The notes under the pieces are model-generated. The model was not told the origin of the DNA, did not search any database, and saw nothing but the letters and a program-made list of their open reading frames with translations. Positions 8,196 to 17,395 of a DNA stretch of 51,304 nucleotides are shown here, one piece after another. How positions within the stretch are numbered: position 1 is the stretch's first letter; every line of letters begins with the position of its first letter. A program made the translations under genes and the position numbers. The DNA is from Anabaena sp. UHCC 0204 (GTDB lineage Bacteria; Cyanobacteriota; Cyanobacteriia; Cyanobacteriales; Nostocaceae), in the NCBI RefSeq assembly GCF_009711975.1, contig NZ_VIKW01000011.1, positions 1 through 51,304 of the forward strand. Direction: 5' to 3'.

Positions 8196-9581
8196 TTAAG
8201 GGTTTTTTCTCTCTTCCTTGATTTGACGTAATTTTTGGATGAGTTGTTGATTTGATTCTGTAGATACGGTAGGCTTATCGTTGTTTTCTGTAGGTGAAGG
8301 TGTAGGATTAAGGGTATTTACTCTAGGGGTATCTAGACGATTCTGGGAATTTTCAGGAGTAGATACTTTTTCAGAATTTAGAGTTTGTGCAGGTTGTTTT
8401 TCAGAAGTAGATACTTTTTCAGGATTTAGAGTTTGTGCAGGTTGGATATTAGCACTTACTCCAGAAGCAGGAGGATTATTTTGGAATCGCAATTGGAAAG
8501 CATAAGAAGTAGTTAGTTGTTTATCAGCTTGGGGTGGGTTAGCATTAAAAAACTCTCTAGCTTTAGATTGTAACTTCTGTGATCCCGTTCCTTCTTGGAA
8601 TTTAATATCTAAGACTTTACCATCTGGATCTACAACTAATCTACCCAAAACTGTACCTTCCATCTCTGATTTACCTGTCGAGATGACTTCCCTAATTACC
8701 CCTTTTTCTTTGACATTCGGATATTCTTGGCGAATGTTTTGTCTCAGGGTGTTGTAAGCATCCAGTTTAGCCAACAGTTGTTTATTTGCTTCGCTTTTTG
8801 GTTCAGATTGGTTTGTGAGAATTTCTGGTGATTTCCTCACAGAAGTATCTGCTAAAGCTATTTTTTCGCCATTTTGAACAACTCTAACTTTATTTTCTTC
8901 TGACTCTATTGTTTGTGGTGGTGCAACTCCTGCGGCTATTGTACTACCAATATCAATAGGTTCAGATGATGGGTTATTTAGTGGTTCTCCAGGTATTTCG
9001 TTATTCTGCCTAACTTGTGGCAATCTATTGATATCTAGAGGTTCAGTTTCGGGGATTCTTCTGGTATTGAAATTATTATTATTTACGAACGGAGAAGTAG
9101 ATGGAGAAAATGTACTTCTCGCTTGCAACCGAGATATTTCTGCTTGTAAATTATTGGGAGTCAATCTTTGGATAGATTGCCTACGAGGTAGGTATGAGAG
9201 GTTATAGTTGGTTGGTGAGCTAGGAATAACGGGTAATATTGGTTGAGTAGATAATGATGATGGTTGGATGGGGGGATAAATAGTTGATGAGTTGCCGAAG
9301 TTATTAGCTGGTAGCTGTTGTTGTAGGGGTAGTTGGGGTTGCTGTAAAGCTACTGGGGATGTACTGGGGGCTTGTGGTAGTCGGCTTTGATCTGCGGGAC
9401 TCAATTCCATTAGTCCGACTGCTTTTGTGGAGTCAGTGTTTGAAGATTGACTAGAGTTAACTGGCATGAATGGCACAATTAAGGCAATAGCACCGTGAAT
9501 ACCAAGCGAGGCTATAGCGGCTACCCCCGTTGGTTGACTTAATATTTCTGGTATGTTTTTCAAAAGGGATACGTAAGACAT
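8196..9581 (-). CDS. TonB-like protein with a long proline/glutamine-rich linker
   Basis: 461 aa. One membrane segment lies at about residues 19-39 (VAAIASLGIHGAIALIVPF). A long periplasmic stretch rich in Pro, Gln, Ser and Asn follows. Residues about 294-360 resemble a TonB C-terminal domain: VIREVISTGKSEMEGTVLGR, then VVDPDGKVLDIKF and a helix before NANPP. The tail after 370 is low-complexity and holds two near copies of QPAQTLNPEKVST. Family role: TonB links inner-membrane proton force to outer-membrane transporters. No ExbB/ExbD or TonB-dependent receptor is adjacent, and the domain is not C-terminal as usual, so the role is uncertain. Start ATG at 9581. Confidence 0.65.
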   Translation of the reverse strand: MSYVSLLKNIPEILSQPTGVAAIASLGIHGAIALIVPFMPVNSSQSSNTDSTKAVGLMELSPADQSRLPQAPSTSPVALQQPQLPLQQQLPANNFGNSSTIYPPIQPSSLSTQPILPVIPSSPTNYNLSYLPRRQSIQRLTPNNLQAEISRLQARSTFSPSTSPFVNNNNFNTRRIPETEPLDINRLPQVRQNNEIPGEPLNNPSSEPIDIGSTIAAGVAPPQTIESEENKVRVVQNGEKIALADTSVRKSPEILTNQSEPKSEANKQLLAKLDAYNTLRQNIRQEYPNVKEKGVIREVISTGKSEMEGTVLGRLVVDPDGKVLDIKFQEGTGSQKLQSKAREFFNANPPQADKQLTTSYAFQLRFQNNPPASGVSANIQPAQTLNPEKVSTSEKQPAQTLNSEKVSTPENSQNRLDTPRVNTLNPTPSPTENNDKPTVSTESNQQLIQKLRQIKEERKNP

Positions 9582-9912
9582 AGCTGTTATCGTTCACTCG
9601 GATCAGTTGAAGTTGAATAGAAATTTTATCAAGAAAGAATTCACAGAATCATCCGCAGGATGAGGTATGTAGTATAAAAGCAAGAATCAGAGAGGAATTG
9701 AACTTTTTGTTGAGGTTCGATGATATAATAGAAGATTGCACCTAAACTTTGTTTTTGTGAATTCTTATTTTTTAGACTATCTTGCCATTTCTGAGATGCA
9801 AATTATCTTTACAATAATAACTTCTAACAGAGGATAATTCCAGCAGGAATATTAAAGTTTTTTGGGAGTCAACAGAAGAACGAAGTATATTTCTCCTTGG
9901 CTGGTTGTTTGT
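9582..9912. other. Intergenic region
   Basis: 331 bp between the end of the debranching-enzyme gene and the start of the TonB-like gene, both on the minus strand. It should hold the promoter of the TonB-like gene. I see no hairpin terminator, RNA gene or recognisable repeat. Confidence 0.4.
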
Positions 9913-11961
9913 TCACAGATGACGGATCACTTCGGCTACAGACCAAGCTTGGGCGATCGCTCCTCTGGGTAAATGGGGAGCATCACCATCGAAAATTTCC
10001 GAAATTGATCCCAGGCAAGCACTATGATGAAAGTGATCTAATAATGGTTGCCAGTCAAAAGGTAATGGTTGTTCTGGGTAAAAACGTTGCCAGGCGCGGA
10101 TATAAGCGCCAATTAGCCAACTCCAGACTGTACCTTGATGATAGGAGCGATCGCGTTTTTGAGGATTACCCTCATATTTACCTATATATTGGGGATCTCT
10201 AGGATCAAGGCTACGTAGTCCATAGGGTGTAAGTAGTCTATCGGTGGCTAAGTTTAATATTTGTTGCCCTTGAGATGGAGCAAAACCGCAATGATGTAGT
10301 GATAAAGCTAAAACTGCATTGGGACGAATTTGGAAATTACGACGATCATCTGGTTCAATGGTGTCATACAAATAGCCTAACTGGGGATTCCAAAATTTTT
10401 GCAATGAGGCTTTTACCTGTTCTGCTTGTTGGGCGTAGCGTTTTCCCTGTTTAGACAGCCGCACAGCGTCACCAACATCAAGCTGACTCAGTTTTTCTGC
10501 CCACGCACTAAACCAACATAACGCTGAATACCACAGAGCATTAATTTCCACTGCTTTACCTCGACGGGGTGTAACAGGTATGCCGTCAACTACCGCATCC
10601 ATCCAAGTTAGGGAAACACCACAAGTATCCCAACTCACCAACCCATCAGTGGCATCAACTTGAATATTGTAGCGAGTCCCACCCACAAAAGCCTTATGAA
10701 TTTGTTGGGCAATCGGAAATTGTGCTGCTAAAAACTGCCAATCTTGGGTAGCTTCTAAGTAAAGTCCTAAAGTTTCAATCCACCAGAGGGTAGCATCAAT
10801 ACTATTATAAAAAGGTTCACCATCAACATCAGGAAAAGCATTAGGAATTAGTCCATGACGACAATATTTCCCAAAAGTATTTAATAGTCCTTTGGCTAGA
10901 TCAAATCGCTGGGGAACTAGCGCCAATCCTGGTAAAGCAATTAAGGTATCTCTGCCCCAATCATTAAACCAGTGATAGCCAGCAATGATGGTGGGTCCGG
11001 CAATAGAAGCGCGGTGAACAATAAATTGATCCCCTGCTTTGAGAAGTTGTTGTTTAGTCGTTGATAGGGAATGAAAAGATTTTTCTTTCTGTTCACTGGG
11101 GCTAAAAATATTTGTGAGTCTTTCTTGTTCTGCGTCTACTGCTTCTGCAAAACTATGGGGTGAAAGAAGTGGTTCGTGGGCATCGGGTAAACCTACTTTT
11201 GCTTCTAAAGTGATGATATCTCCAGGTTGGAAATGAACTGTTAAATATCCAGGACTATAAAGGTCTTCGCGATCGCCTAATCCCCGTTTTGTTTCTTCTG
11301 GTAATCCATAATGCCAATACCAAACTGCATCTCCGCTGTATTCTCCTTTTGTCCAACGTAAATGCCAAGGTGTTCCAAATTGGTCAGCATTAATGGCTTG
11401 GAGGCAGACTTGTTGTTGACCCAATAATTGTGAAAAATGTAATTCTTGACTATGAGTTTGTTGGTGATGAAAATTGCGATCGCCAATAATTAACCGTAAT
11501 TTTAAAATTGCTGTTTCTTTGCCTTCATAGCGATACTGAATTAACAGCCTTTGGTTAAAACATATCGCAGAACTAAGGGCTTCTTTCTCCAATCCATAAG
11601 GCATCATCAACTGTCTAGTTAACTGCCAATTTTCTGCACCCCAAGTCCATTTAGGTACGGGGTTAAGTTCAAAAGAATGTAATAATTTATAGCCTTGGGG
11701 ATCAATTTGACCATTACTCCAGAAATTTGTCCCCAGTGCGATAGCTTCCCCTTTTATTTCTAAACTTGCTTCTAAGTGAGAAAGTAATAATTTCCGGTCT
11801 GAAGGGGGATTTCCAACAGCAAATAGCCAACCGTGATAAGTGCGGGTGCGGACATCAGAAACTGTGCCACTGGCAAAACTACCCAAGCCATTAGTCAGTA
11901 ACCATTCTGATGTATTCACAAGTTTACATTCCCGAATATTATTTACTAATGCTAATGCCAA
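9913..11961 (-). CDS. Glycogen debranching enzyme, amylo-alpha-1,6-glucosidase type
   Basis: 682 aa, typical of the prokaryotic single-domain debranching enzymes (GDE family), not of GlgX. The N-terminal domain begins with SEWLLTNGLGSFASGTV and RTRTYHGWL, both conserved. The catalytic (alpha/alpha)6 barrel holds GYHWFNDWGRDTLIALPG, NAFPDVDGEPFYNSIDATLW, TWMDAVVDGIPVTPR and HQGTVWSWLIGAYI. Role: hydrolysis of alpha-1,6 branch glucose in cytoplasmic glycogen. The frame has no ATG before the conserved N-terminal motif. The possible starts are TTG at 11961 and GTG at 11916 (codon 16); TTG gives the fuller N-terminus. It is divergent from the peroxiredoxin gene, with 187 bp shared upstream. Confidence 0.88.
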   Translation of the reverse strand: MALALVNNIRECKLVNTSEWLLTNGLGSFASGTVSDVRTRTYHGWLFAVGNPPSDRKLLLSHLEASLEIKGEAIALGTNFWSNGQIDPQGYKLLHSFELNPVPKWTWGAENWQLTRQLMMPYGLEKEALSSAICFNQRLLIQYRYEGKETAILKLRLIIGDRNFHHQQTHSQELHFSQLLGQQQVCLQAINADQFGTPWHLRWTKGEYSGDAVWYWHYGLPEETKRGLGDREDLYSPGYLTVHFQPGDIITLEAKVGLPDAHEPLLSPHSFAEAVDAEQERLTNIFSPSEQKEKSFHSLSTTKQQLLKAGDQFIVHRASIAGPTIIAGYHWFNDWGRDTLIALPGLALVPQRFDLAKGLLNTFGKYCRHGLIPNAFPDVDGEPFYNSIDATLWWIETLGLYLEATQDWQFLAAQFPIAQQIHKAFVGGTRYNIQVDATDGLVSWDTCGVSLTWMDAVVDGIPVTPRRGKAVEINALWYSALCWFSAWAEKLSQLDVGDAVRLSKQGKRYAQQAEQVKASLQKFWNPQLGYLYDTIEPDDRRNFQIRPNAVLALSLHHCGFAPSQGQQILNLATDRLLTPYGLRSLDPRDPQYIGKYEGNPQKRDRSYHQGTVWSWLIGAYIRAWQRFYPEQPLPFDWQPLLDHFHHSACLGSISEIFDGDAPHLPRGAIAQAWSVAEVIRHL

Positions 11962-12077
11962 ATTATATCAAATTTTTACAGAATTATTTGGTCAGGTTTT
12001 TTACTCCTGCTTTGCGGTTCTTTTTGGACAATGGCGATTTTATGAGTCTTTGGCACACACTCCCATTCACCGTGACC

Positions 12078-12086
12078 TGATACAAT
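12078..12086 (+). promoter_or_regulatory. Possible extended -10 promoter of the peroxiredoxin gene
   Basis: TGATACAAT matches a TGn-TATAAT extended -10 element (4 to 5 of 6 in the hexamer), 62 bp before the ATG at 12149. No good -35 box sits at the right distance, which is tolerated with extended -10 promoters. Weak evidence. Confidence 0.3.
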
Positions 12087-12148
12087 TAAACTCTGACAGT
12101 GTTCAGGGAATCATGAATATGGATATAACGTGAAGGAGAATTAGGTTT

Positions 12149-12760
12149 ATGAATCTCACTTATGGAAATGAAGGATGCCTGCGTGTTGGTCAACAAGCTC
12201 CTGACTTTACCGCAACAGCCGTATTTGATCAAGAGTTTAAGTCCATTAAACTGTCTGATTATCGTGGTAAATATGTAGTGTTGTTTTTCTATCCTTTAGA
12301 TTTTACCTTTGTTTGTCCCACTGAAGTTGCCGCTTTTAGCGATCGCTATCCAGAATTCAGCAAATTGAATACAGAAGTTTTTGGTATTTCTGTTGATAGT
12401 GAATTTTCTCACCTCGCTTGGATTCAAACAGATCGGAAATCTGGTGGTGTTGGTGATTTAAATTATCCCCTAATTTCTGATATTAGAAAAGAAATTAGCG
12501 CCGCTTATAATGTTCTTGATCCTGTAGCCGGTATTGCTTTACGTGGTTTGTTCATTATTGATAAAGACGGCATTTTACAACATATTACAATTAATAATTT
12601 AGCTTTTGGTCGCAGTGTGGATGAAACTCTGCGAACTTTACAAGCAGTGCAGTATGTTCAATCTCACTCTGATGAAGTTTGTCCCGTTGATTGGCAACCA
12701 GGAGATAAAACAATGATTCCTGATCCAGTTAAGTCTAAAGTTTACTTTTCTGCTATTTAG
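12149..12760 (+). CDS. 2-Cys peroxiredoxin (AhpC/TSA family)
   Basis: 203 aa. The peroxidatic cysteine is Cys56 in [10 protein letters not shown] and the resolving cysteine is Cys178 in DEVCPVDW, as in typical 2-Cys enzymes. The C-terminal helix ending in KVYFSAI is present. The GGLG-type and YF motifs linked to sensitivity to overoxidation are not clear here. Role: thioredoxin-dependent reduction of hydrogen peroxide and alkyl peroxides in the cytoplasm. It is very close to the cyanobacterial and chloroplast form (start [20 protein letters not shown]). AAGGAGAA lies 9 bp before the ATG. It is transcribed away from the debranching enzyme. Confidence 0.95.
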   Translation: MNLTYGNEGCLRVGQQAPDFTATAVFDQEFKSIKLSDYRGKYVVLFFYPLDFTFVCPTEVAAFSDRYPEFSKLNTEVFGISVDSEFSHLAWIQTDRKSGGVGDLNYPLISDIRKEISAAYNVLDPVAGIALRGLFIIDKDGILQHITINNLAFGRSVDETLRTLQAVQYVQSHSDEVCPVDWQPGDKTMIPDPVKSKVYFSAI

Positions 12761-12856
12761 GTGATTGGGGAAATTTAACTTTTTAAATGCGATCGCCTGA
12801 CAATTAAAATAGTCGTTATCAGAGGAGCGAGCGCACTACTCAGCGAAGAGTGTTAA

Positions 12857-13252
12857 GTGTCAAACCAAGAGGATACGGTTTTTATGGAAATTTGCAGCGC
12901 AGACCGAGAGATCCTCGAACGCTTAGAGGAGGAGCTATGGCGCAAAGAAACTCGTTTTAATATGCAGCGTATGAACGAACTAATTGCCAATGACTTCTTT
13001 GAGTTTGGACGATCTGGAAAAGTTTCCCAAAGACAGGATACCTTGGCGGTAGCACCTCAAACAATAGATGCCGTCTTTCCTCTACCTGAATTTCATGTTC
13101 GTCTGCTCAACGAAAACATTGCCCAGGTTACATATAATAGTGAAATTGCGTATGATGGCATTGTTGAATATGCACGAAGAAGCTCTATCTGGTCACGAAC
13201 CACAACTGGTTGGATACTTCGCTTTCATCAGGGTACACCATTTCAACCTTGA
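12857..13252 (+). CDS. SnoaL/DUF4440-like NTF2-fold protein
   Basis: 131 aa from GTG at 12857, or 122 aa from ATG at 12884, which would begin MEICSADREILERLEEELWR. The fold signature is an N-terminal helix pair (LERLEEELWRKETRFN) followed by a DFFEFGRSGK strand, then VRLLNENIAQVTYNS and RSSIWSRTTTGWILRFHQGT. The last segment is the usual DUF4440 end. Such proteins form dimeric cone-shaped barrels, and their substrates vary too much to predict. It is 97 bp downstream of the peroxiredoxin gene, on the same strand, so it may be read from the same promoter, but the gap contains a GCGATCGC site and a GAGCGAGCGC repeat. Confidence 0.75.
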   Translation: MSNQEDTVFMEICSADREILERLEEELWRKETRFNMQRMNELIANDFFEFGRSGKVSQRQDTLAVAPQTIDAVFPLPEFHVRLLNENIAQVTYNSEIAYDGIVEYARRSSIWSRTTTGWILRFHQGTPFQP

Positions 13253-13303
13253 TTTAGTTACAAAATATTACAGTAGGTAAGCAAAATTGATTATATAAAA
13301 GGA

Positions 13304-13377
13304 TTTGATGTAGGGGTAGCGCCCCCGTGCCTACCCCATGTTTGATGTAGGGGTAGCGCCCCCGTGCCTACCCCATG
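13304..13377. repeat. Two exact copies of a 37-bp repeat
   Basis: TTTGATGTAGGGGTAGCGCC continuing to CCCGTGCCTACCCCATG occurs at 13304-13340 and again, identical, at 13341-13377. Each unit has an internal hairpin (GTAGGGG against CCTACCCC). A related segment, AGGGGGTTTGCCCCTACG, follows at 13393-13411. Confidence 0.9.
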
Positions 13378-13538
13378 TTTAGGGCAACCACAGGGGGTTT
13401 GCCCCTACGTAATTCATTGGTTTAGGTATTTTCAAAATGTTTAATTAATTTTGCTCAGGTACTTACGTCAGGCGATCGCCAAAATGCGGACAGAAAAACC
13501 CTTTGACAATATTCGGAAATTATCTGCATTTGCCCACC

Positions 13539-16328
13539 CTACAAGATCGGCGATCGCACTTCCCTGGCAAGGGAGTCGTCACAACGACAAGTCTCTGCAT
13601 CAGATGCTTCTCTTGCCGACGGAGGTATTAAATCTTCACCATTCAGAAGTGAGTAAAGAACATCTCCTTGTGACACTAATTCTAATTGCTGAGGATCAGA
13701 TGGAACAGCAAGTCCTCTGCGTTGTCTTTCCCAAGTCAATGCTCGGCGTAAAGTTTGAATAAAACTGCCATACCAGTCTCCATGAACCACTTGACAACCT
13801 GTAGAATCTGCTGTGACTTGATCACTATCCCAACCTCCTCCACTGTGGATGGCAATACCAAATTCTTGTTCATCATATCCACGATATTCTGGATGTCTTG
13901 GTAAATGATTGCGTCCATATTCTGTGCGTAGTCGATCATAGAGAATCTTTTCCTCAACTCCTGTTGGTATCATTTCTGAAGTTGGACTTCGATCTTGACG
14001 ATTTTCCTCTCGAATTCTGGAACTACGACGATCCTCTTCAGAAATTCCTCGTTCCTTTAAAATACTACGGCGACGAGGATCTATAACGCCTGGATGATCG
14101 GGTGTACCAGAAATTTGCCCCAGCATAGGTCTATTAAATTTTTCACTGGTAGTGTAACTGAAATGATAATTTAATTGTTGATCTACTCCCATTTGATGTG
14201 TATTTGGATCTGAGCTTTGCTCATAACCTGTACGTCCACCTGGATCTGTTGTTCCTCTAAATTCTCTAAGCAGAGTTTCTCCTTGTTCATTTAAAGCCAA
14301 GATAAAAAACGTATCATCATAACGATTTGTTCTTTGTCTAACTCTGGGATTATCGTGAACCCCTCCACCCTGAAAGCCTCTCACGCCAACAATATTAACT
14401 CGTTGTCGATCAAAAGGTAGACTTCTTTGGAGAACTTGATTAGCAATGTATTCATAAGCTTGGGCTTGATTTTCGAGTAAAACGCCGAAAAACCGACGTG
14501 GCCAAGCATTAGCTAGAGCTTGATGTGTAACATCATTTGTTTGTATTTCGCTTTCTTGTAGTCTCATTGCTGCTCTAGCACTGCTGGAAGCATCTCCTGT
14601 ACCTAGTGCTTCGATCGCTTCCATATCTTCTTGAATTTGAGTAATCTCTGAAGCGTGGCAGGTTTGAAAGCGGGCGATCGCTTGTGTAGTTGCATCATTC
14701 ATCTGACCCCATGCAAACCCTTCATTTGTTTCTTGAAGACAACCAATATCTATTAAACGTTGTTGAATACGTCTGACACTACGCTCGTCATACTCTGTAG
14801 TTCTTCGTCTGTAAGTCAGATCCATCACATTACTATCAATATCTTGTGCTGTCTGGTGGTGATGTTGCAATTGGATCGCTGTTGCCAGATATTCTGGATT
14901 ATCTGCAAAAATCCGCCGCAGAGTATCTGAAAGATCGGCATTGGTAGCCTCTGTACCATGAGCTTCCCGTAAAATTGCAAAAACAGCTTCAGACCCCCCG
15001 CTATCTGTCCAGCCTTGCATTTCTCGTTCTACACGCAATGCAATTGGCCAATTGACTTCAGCACCATACAGGAGAATATTATCTGCCAACCATCTATCAT
15101 TTCCTCTCAGATGTTGATCTACCCATTGCCGTAAATCTTCATCTCTTCTTTGGCTGTCATCAAGTCGGCGTAACCTGTGAAAGAAGGCGGCTTTCTGCTC
15201 TGGATTCCAAAGTTGTGTTACTTCTTCTGATAAAGGACTTAGCTGAACAATAGATTGTCTTTGAACTCCGCCTGTCTGCTGCACCACATGGGTTAACTCA
15301 TGCGCTGTTAACTCATTATTTCCTGGTGTTTTCCCTGCTCCATAGTAAATATCATTACCATTAGCAAATGCCTGTGCGCCTAATTCCCGATTCATCTGCA
15401 CGGCTTCAGAACCCGTATGTACTCGCACCTGACTAAAATCAGCCCCAAAACGGGGTTCCATGAAGTTTCGCACCCCATCAGCCAAAGGACTTCCTCCACC
15501 TTTAGTGGCATTTAACCGACTTTCCAGACTTGGTTGTGCTTGAGTAGTACCATCGGATGATGCTTGGAGTAGGTTGGGAGATCGCTGAATTTGCTCTTCT
15601 TGTTCACAAGTGTCACACTTGGGTTGAATAGCCTCTTCTTCTTCTGATTCTGGCTTGCGACTGACTAGCGGTGTAATACTGCTGGCTATTGGTTTTTGAT
15701 TAATGTTTGTTGTCCATGCTTCCTGGCCTTGACGCTGAATATTGGGAGTTGAGGGAGGAGACATACTCATGACCCTCTCAGCAACTTGATCTGCTTCTTG
15801 TTCATATTGATCATTTGGTTGACCAACAGTTAATTTGGCCTGAAGAGATACTGTTGGTGAAGGTGTAGAAGTTACCCTATTTGGTTGATGAGTATTTAGT
15901 TGAGGTTGAAGAGGTGCTGATGATCTGTGTGTGAAATTTGCCCTAATTGGTTTATTAGCAAGTAGACTAGGTTGAATCTGTTGTACAGATTGATTTTTCT
16001 GTGCAGCTTGATAATTATTTATGGCAATATCCAAAAGATTCGGTCTTCCTTTGACTGCATCCCACTGTCTTTGCAAAAAGCTATCCATTTTCGCTTGTAG
16101 GACAATTAGTTGTTCTGACTCTTCAGATGTAATTGTGCCGCGTGTTTCCTTGACTTCTAATCCCATAGCTTCAAACTTGTCCTGTTCAAAAGCCTGTTTT
16201 TCCAGTTCTTCTGGTGTTTGTGGTCTTTGAGGCTGTTGGACAGAGAAAGGACGAGATGCGAATGGGTTGTGATTTGAAGATGTTTGACTATTTTTCGGAC
16301 TAGAGTCATGAACGCGCTGGAATGACAT
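13539..16328 (-). CDS. DUF4157 protein with peptidoglycan-binding-like and YkuD-like C-terminal parts; candidate injection-system effector
   Basis: 929 aa. Residues 1-160 are Gln/Ser/Pro-rich, with FASRPFSVQQP near the start. At 165-187 lies LTVGQPNDQYEQEADQVAER, the motif that usually precedes DUF4157. A CDTC motif is at 238-241. DUF4157 spans about 275-355 and contains the zincin motif HELTH (343-347). Residues 515-556 resemble a peptidoglycan-binding repeat (VRRIQQRLIDIGC, then TTQAIARFQ). At about 643-862 there is a domain with VNIVGVRG, YDDTFF, GTTDPG, IHSGG and STGCQVV; His828 and Cys845 are arranged as in L,D-transpeptidase (YkuD) sites. DUF4157 proteins are often associated with extracellular contractile injection systems. 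None of their structural genes is in the window. GAGG precedes the ATG at 16328. Confidence 0.8.
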   Translation of the reverse strand: MSFQRVHDSSPKNSQTSSNHNPFASRPFSVQQPQRPQTPEELEKQAFEQDKFEAMGLEVKETRGTITSEESEQLIVLQAKMDSFLQRQWDAVKGRPNLLDIAINNYQAAQKNQSVQQIQPSLLANKPIRANFTHRSSAPLQPQLNTHQPNRVTSTPSPTVSLQAKLTVGQPNDQYEQEADQVAERVMSMSPPSTPNIQRQGQEAWTTNINQKPIASSITPLVSRKPESEEEEAIQPKCDTCEQEEQIQRSPNLLQASSDGTTQAQPSLESRLNATKGGGSPLADGVRNFMEPRFGADFSQVRVHTGSEAVQMNRELGAQAFANGNDIYYGAGKTPGNNELTAHELTHVVQQTGGVQRQSIVQLSPLSEEVTQLWNPEQKAAFFHRLRRLDDSQRRDEDLRQWVDQHLRGNDRWLADNILLYGAEVNWPIALRVEREMQGWTDSGGSEAVFAILREAHGTEATNADLSDTLRRIFADNPEYLATAIQLQHHHQTAQDIDSNVMDLTYRRRTTEYDERSVRRIQQRLIDIGCLQETNEGFAWGQMNDATTQAIARFQTCHASEITQIQEDMEAIEALGTGDASSSARAAMRLQESEIQTNDVTHQALANAWPRRFFGVLLENQAQAYEYIANQVLQRSLPFDRQRVNIVGVRGFQGGGVHDNPRVRQRTNRYDDTFFILALNEQGETLLREFRGTTDPGGRTGYEQSSDPNTHQMGVDQQLNYHFSYTTSEKFNRPMLGQISGTPDHPGVIDPRRRSILKERGISEEDRRSSRIREENRQDRSPTSEMIPTGVEEKILYDRLRTEYGRNHLPRHPEYRGYDEQEFGIAIHSGGGWDSDQVTADSTGCQVVHGDWYGSFIQTLRRALTWERQRRGLAVPSDPQQLELVSQGDVLYSLLNGEDLIPPSAREASDAETCRCDDSLAREVRSPIL

Positions 16329-16442
16329 ACTCTGACCTCGTGGTTTTTTAGTCTTTAATAATATAAATATGGTATCATGTCCGTATTAATACTGACAATA
16401 AGCTTAAGGTAAAAATTTTAAAATCTCATAAATTGGCAGAAG

Positions 16443-17393
16443 TTAATTTTGCGATATTTGCAATAAAGCTAAAAATGTACATTCCCAAACTAAGCGAGGT
16501 TGGGCATAACAAAGTAAATATTTCCGAGTTTTTTCTAATTGTTGAATAATTTTCGGTTCATGTATTTGTTGCCAATAATATTGTTGTAAATAATCAACTA
16601 ACCATAATTGCGCTTCGGTATCTAATTCTTTATCAATTTTTTTTCCTAATTCTAAAGCATGACGGTAAGATGTCGGCGTTTTTTTTACCTGTGCTATAAA
16701 CTCGCTAGGAATACTTTGTAATTGTTGGTAAGATGACATTGCATTTCCCGGACTACCTGCGGCTATATTCAAAACTTCTGGATGTTGTAAAATCTCTCCA
16801 TTTCCTGTTTGTGTTAAAACCTGATTCATAGCCGCAGTATCCAAACGATAAAAAGGAATTTTTTGACAACGAGATACTAAAGTTGGTAATACAGATTCCG
16901 GTGAAGGGGCAATTAATATTAATGTCGCTTTTCCTGGTTCTTCTAAAGTTTTTAATAATGCATTTGCAGCGGATTCCGCCATTGTTTCTGCTTGTTCTAG
17001 AACTATGACATTTCTCAATGCTTCCAATGGTGGACGAGAAAGAAATTGGGTAATTTCTCGAATTTGTTCTAAACGAATCACTGGCGGTGCTTTGCGTTTA
17101 ACTCCCTTTTCTGCTGCTTCTGCTGGGGTGAGTCTTTGTCCTTGATATTGATAAGTTGGTTCTACCCACAATAAAGCCGGATGATTTCTTTGACGAATCC
17201 GATTTTGTAAAATGGGAATTTGATCAGGTTTTAGAGAACTAGAAAAAAGTAATTCAATAAAACACCGGGCTGCTAAACTTTTGCCTATACCATCTGCACC
17301 GACAAACATATAAGCTGGTGCAATTCTGTCTTGTTTAACAGCTTGAGTTAATAATTCTACCGCTTGCTGTTGTCCGACTAATGGCGAAAACAT
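16443..17393 (-). CDS. holB: DNA polymerase III delta-prime subunit
   Basis: 316 aa. The AAA+ clamp-loader fold shows in LVGQQQAVELLTQAV, the P-loop VGADGIGKS, the sensor-containing VIVLEQAETM, and NALLKTLEEPG with the following LVSRCQKIPF. The four-Cys zinc module of the E. coli protein, which normally follows the P-loop, is absent: the stretch between GKS and HPALLWVEP has only one Cys, in ARCF. Role: part of the clamp loader that opens the beta clamp at primed DNA. The gene starts 2 bp after the tmk stop codon, so the two are translated together. Confidence 0.92.
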   Translation of the reverse strand: MFSPLVGQQQAVELLTQAVKQDRIAPAYMFVGADGIGKSLAARCFIELLFSSSLKPDQIPILQNRIRQRNHPALLWVEPTYQYQGQRLTPAEAAEKGVKRKAPPVIRLEQIREITQFLSRPPLEALRNVIVLEQAETMAESAANALLKTLEEPGKATLILIAPSPESVLPTLVSRCQKIPFYRLDTAAMNQVLTQTGNGEILQHPEVLNIAAGSPGNAMSSYQQLQSIPSEFIAQVKKTPTSYRHALELGKKIDKELDTEAQLWLVDYLQQYYWQQIHEPKIIQQLEKTRKYLLCYAQPRLVWECTFLALLQISQN

Positions 17394-17395
17394 AA

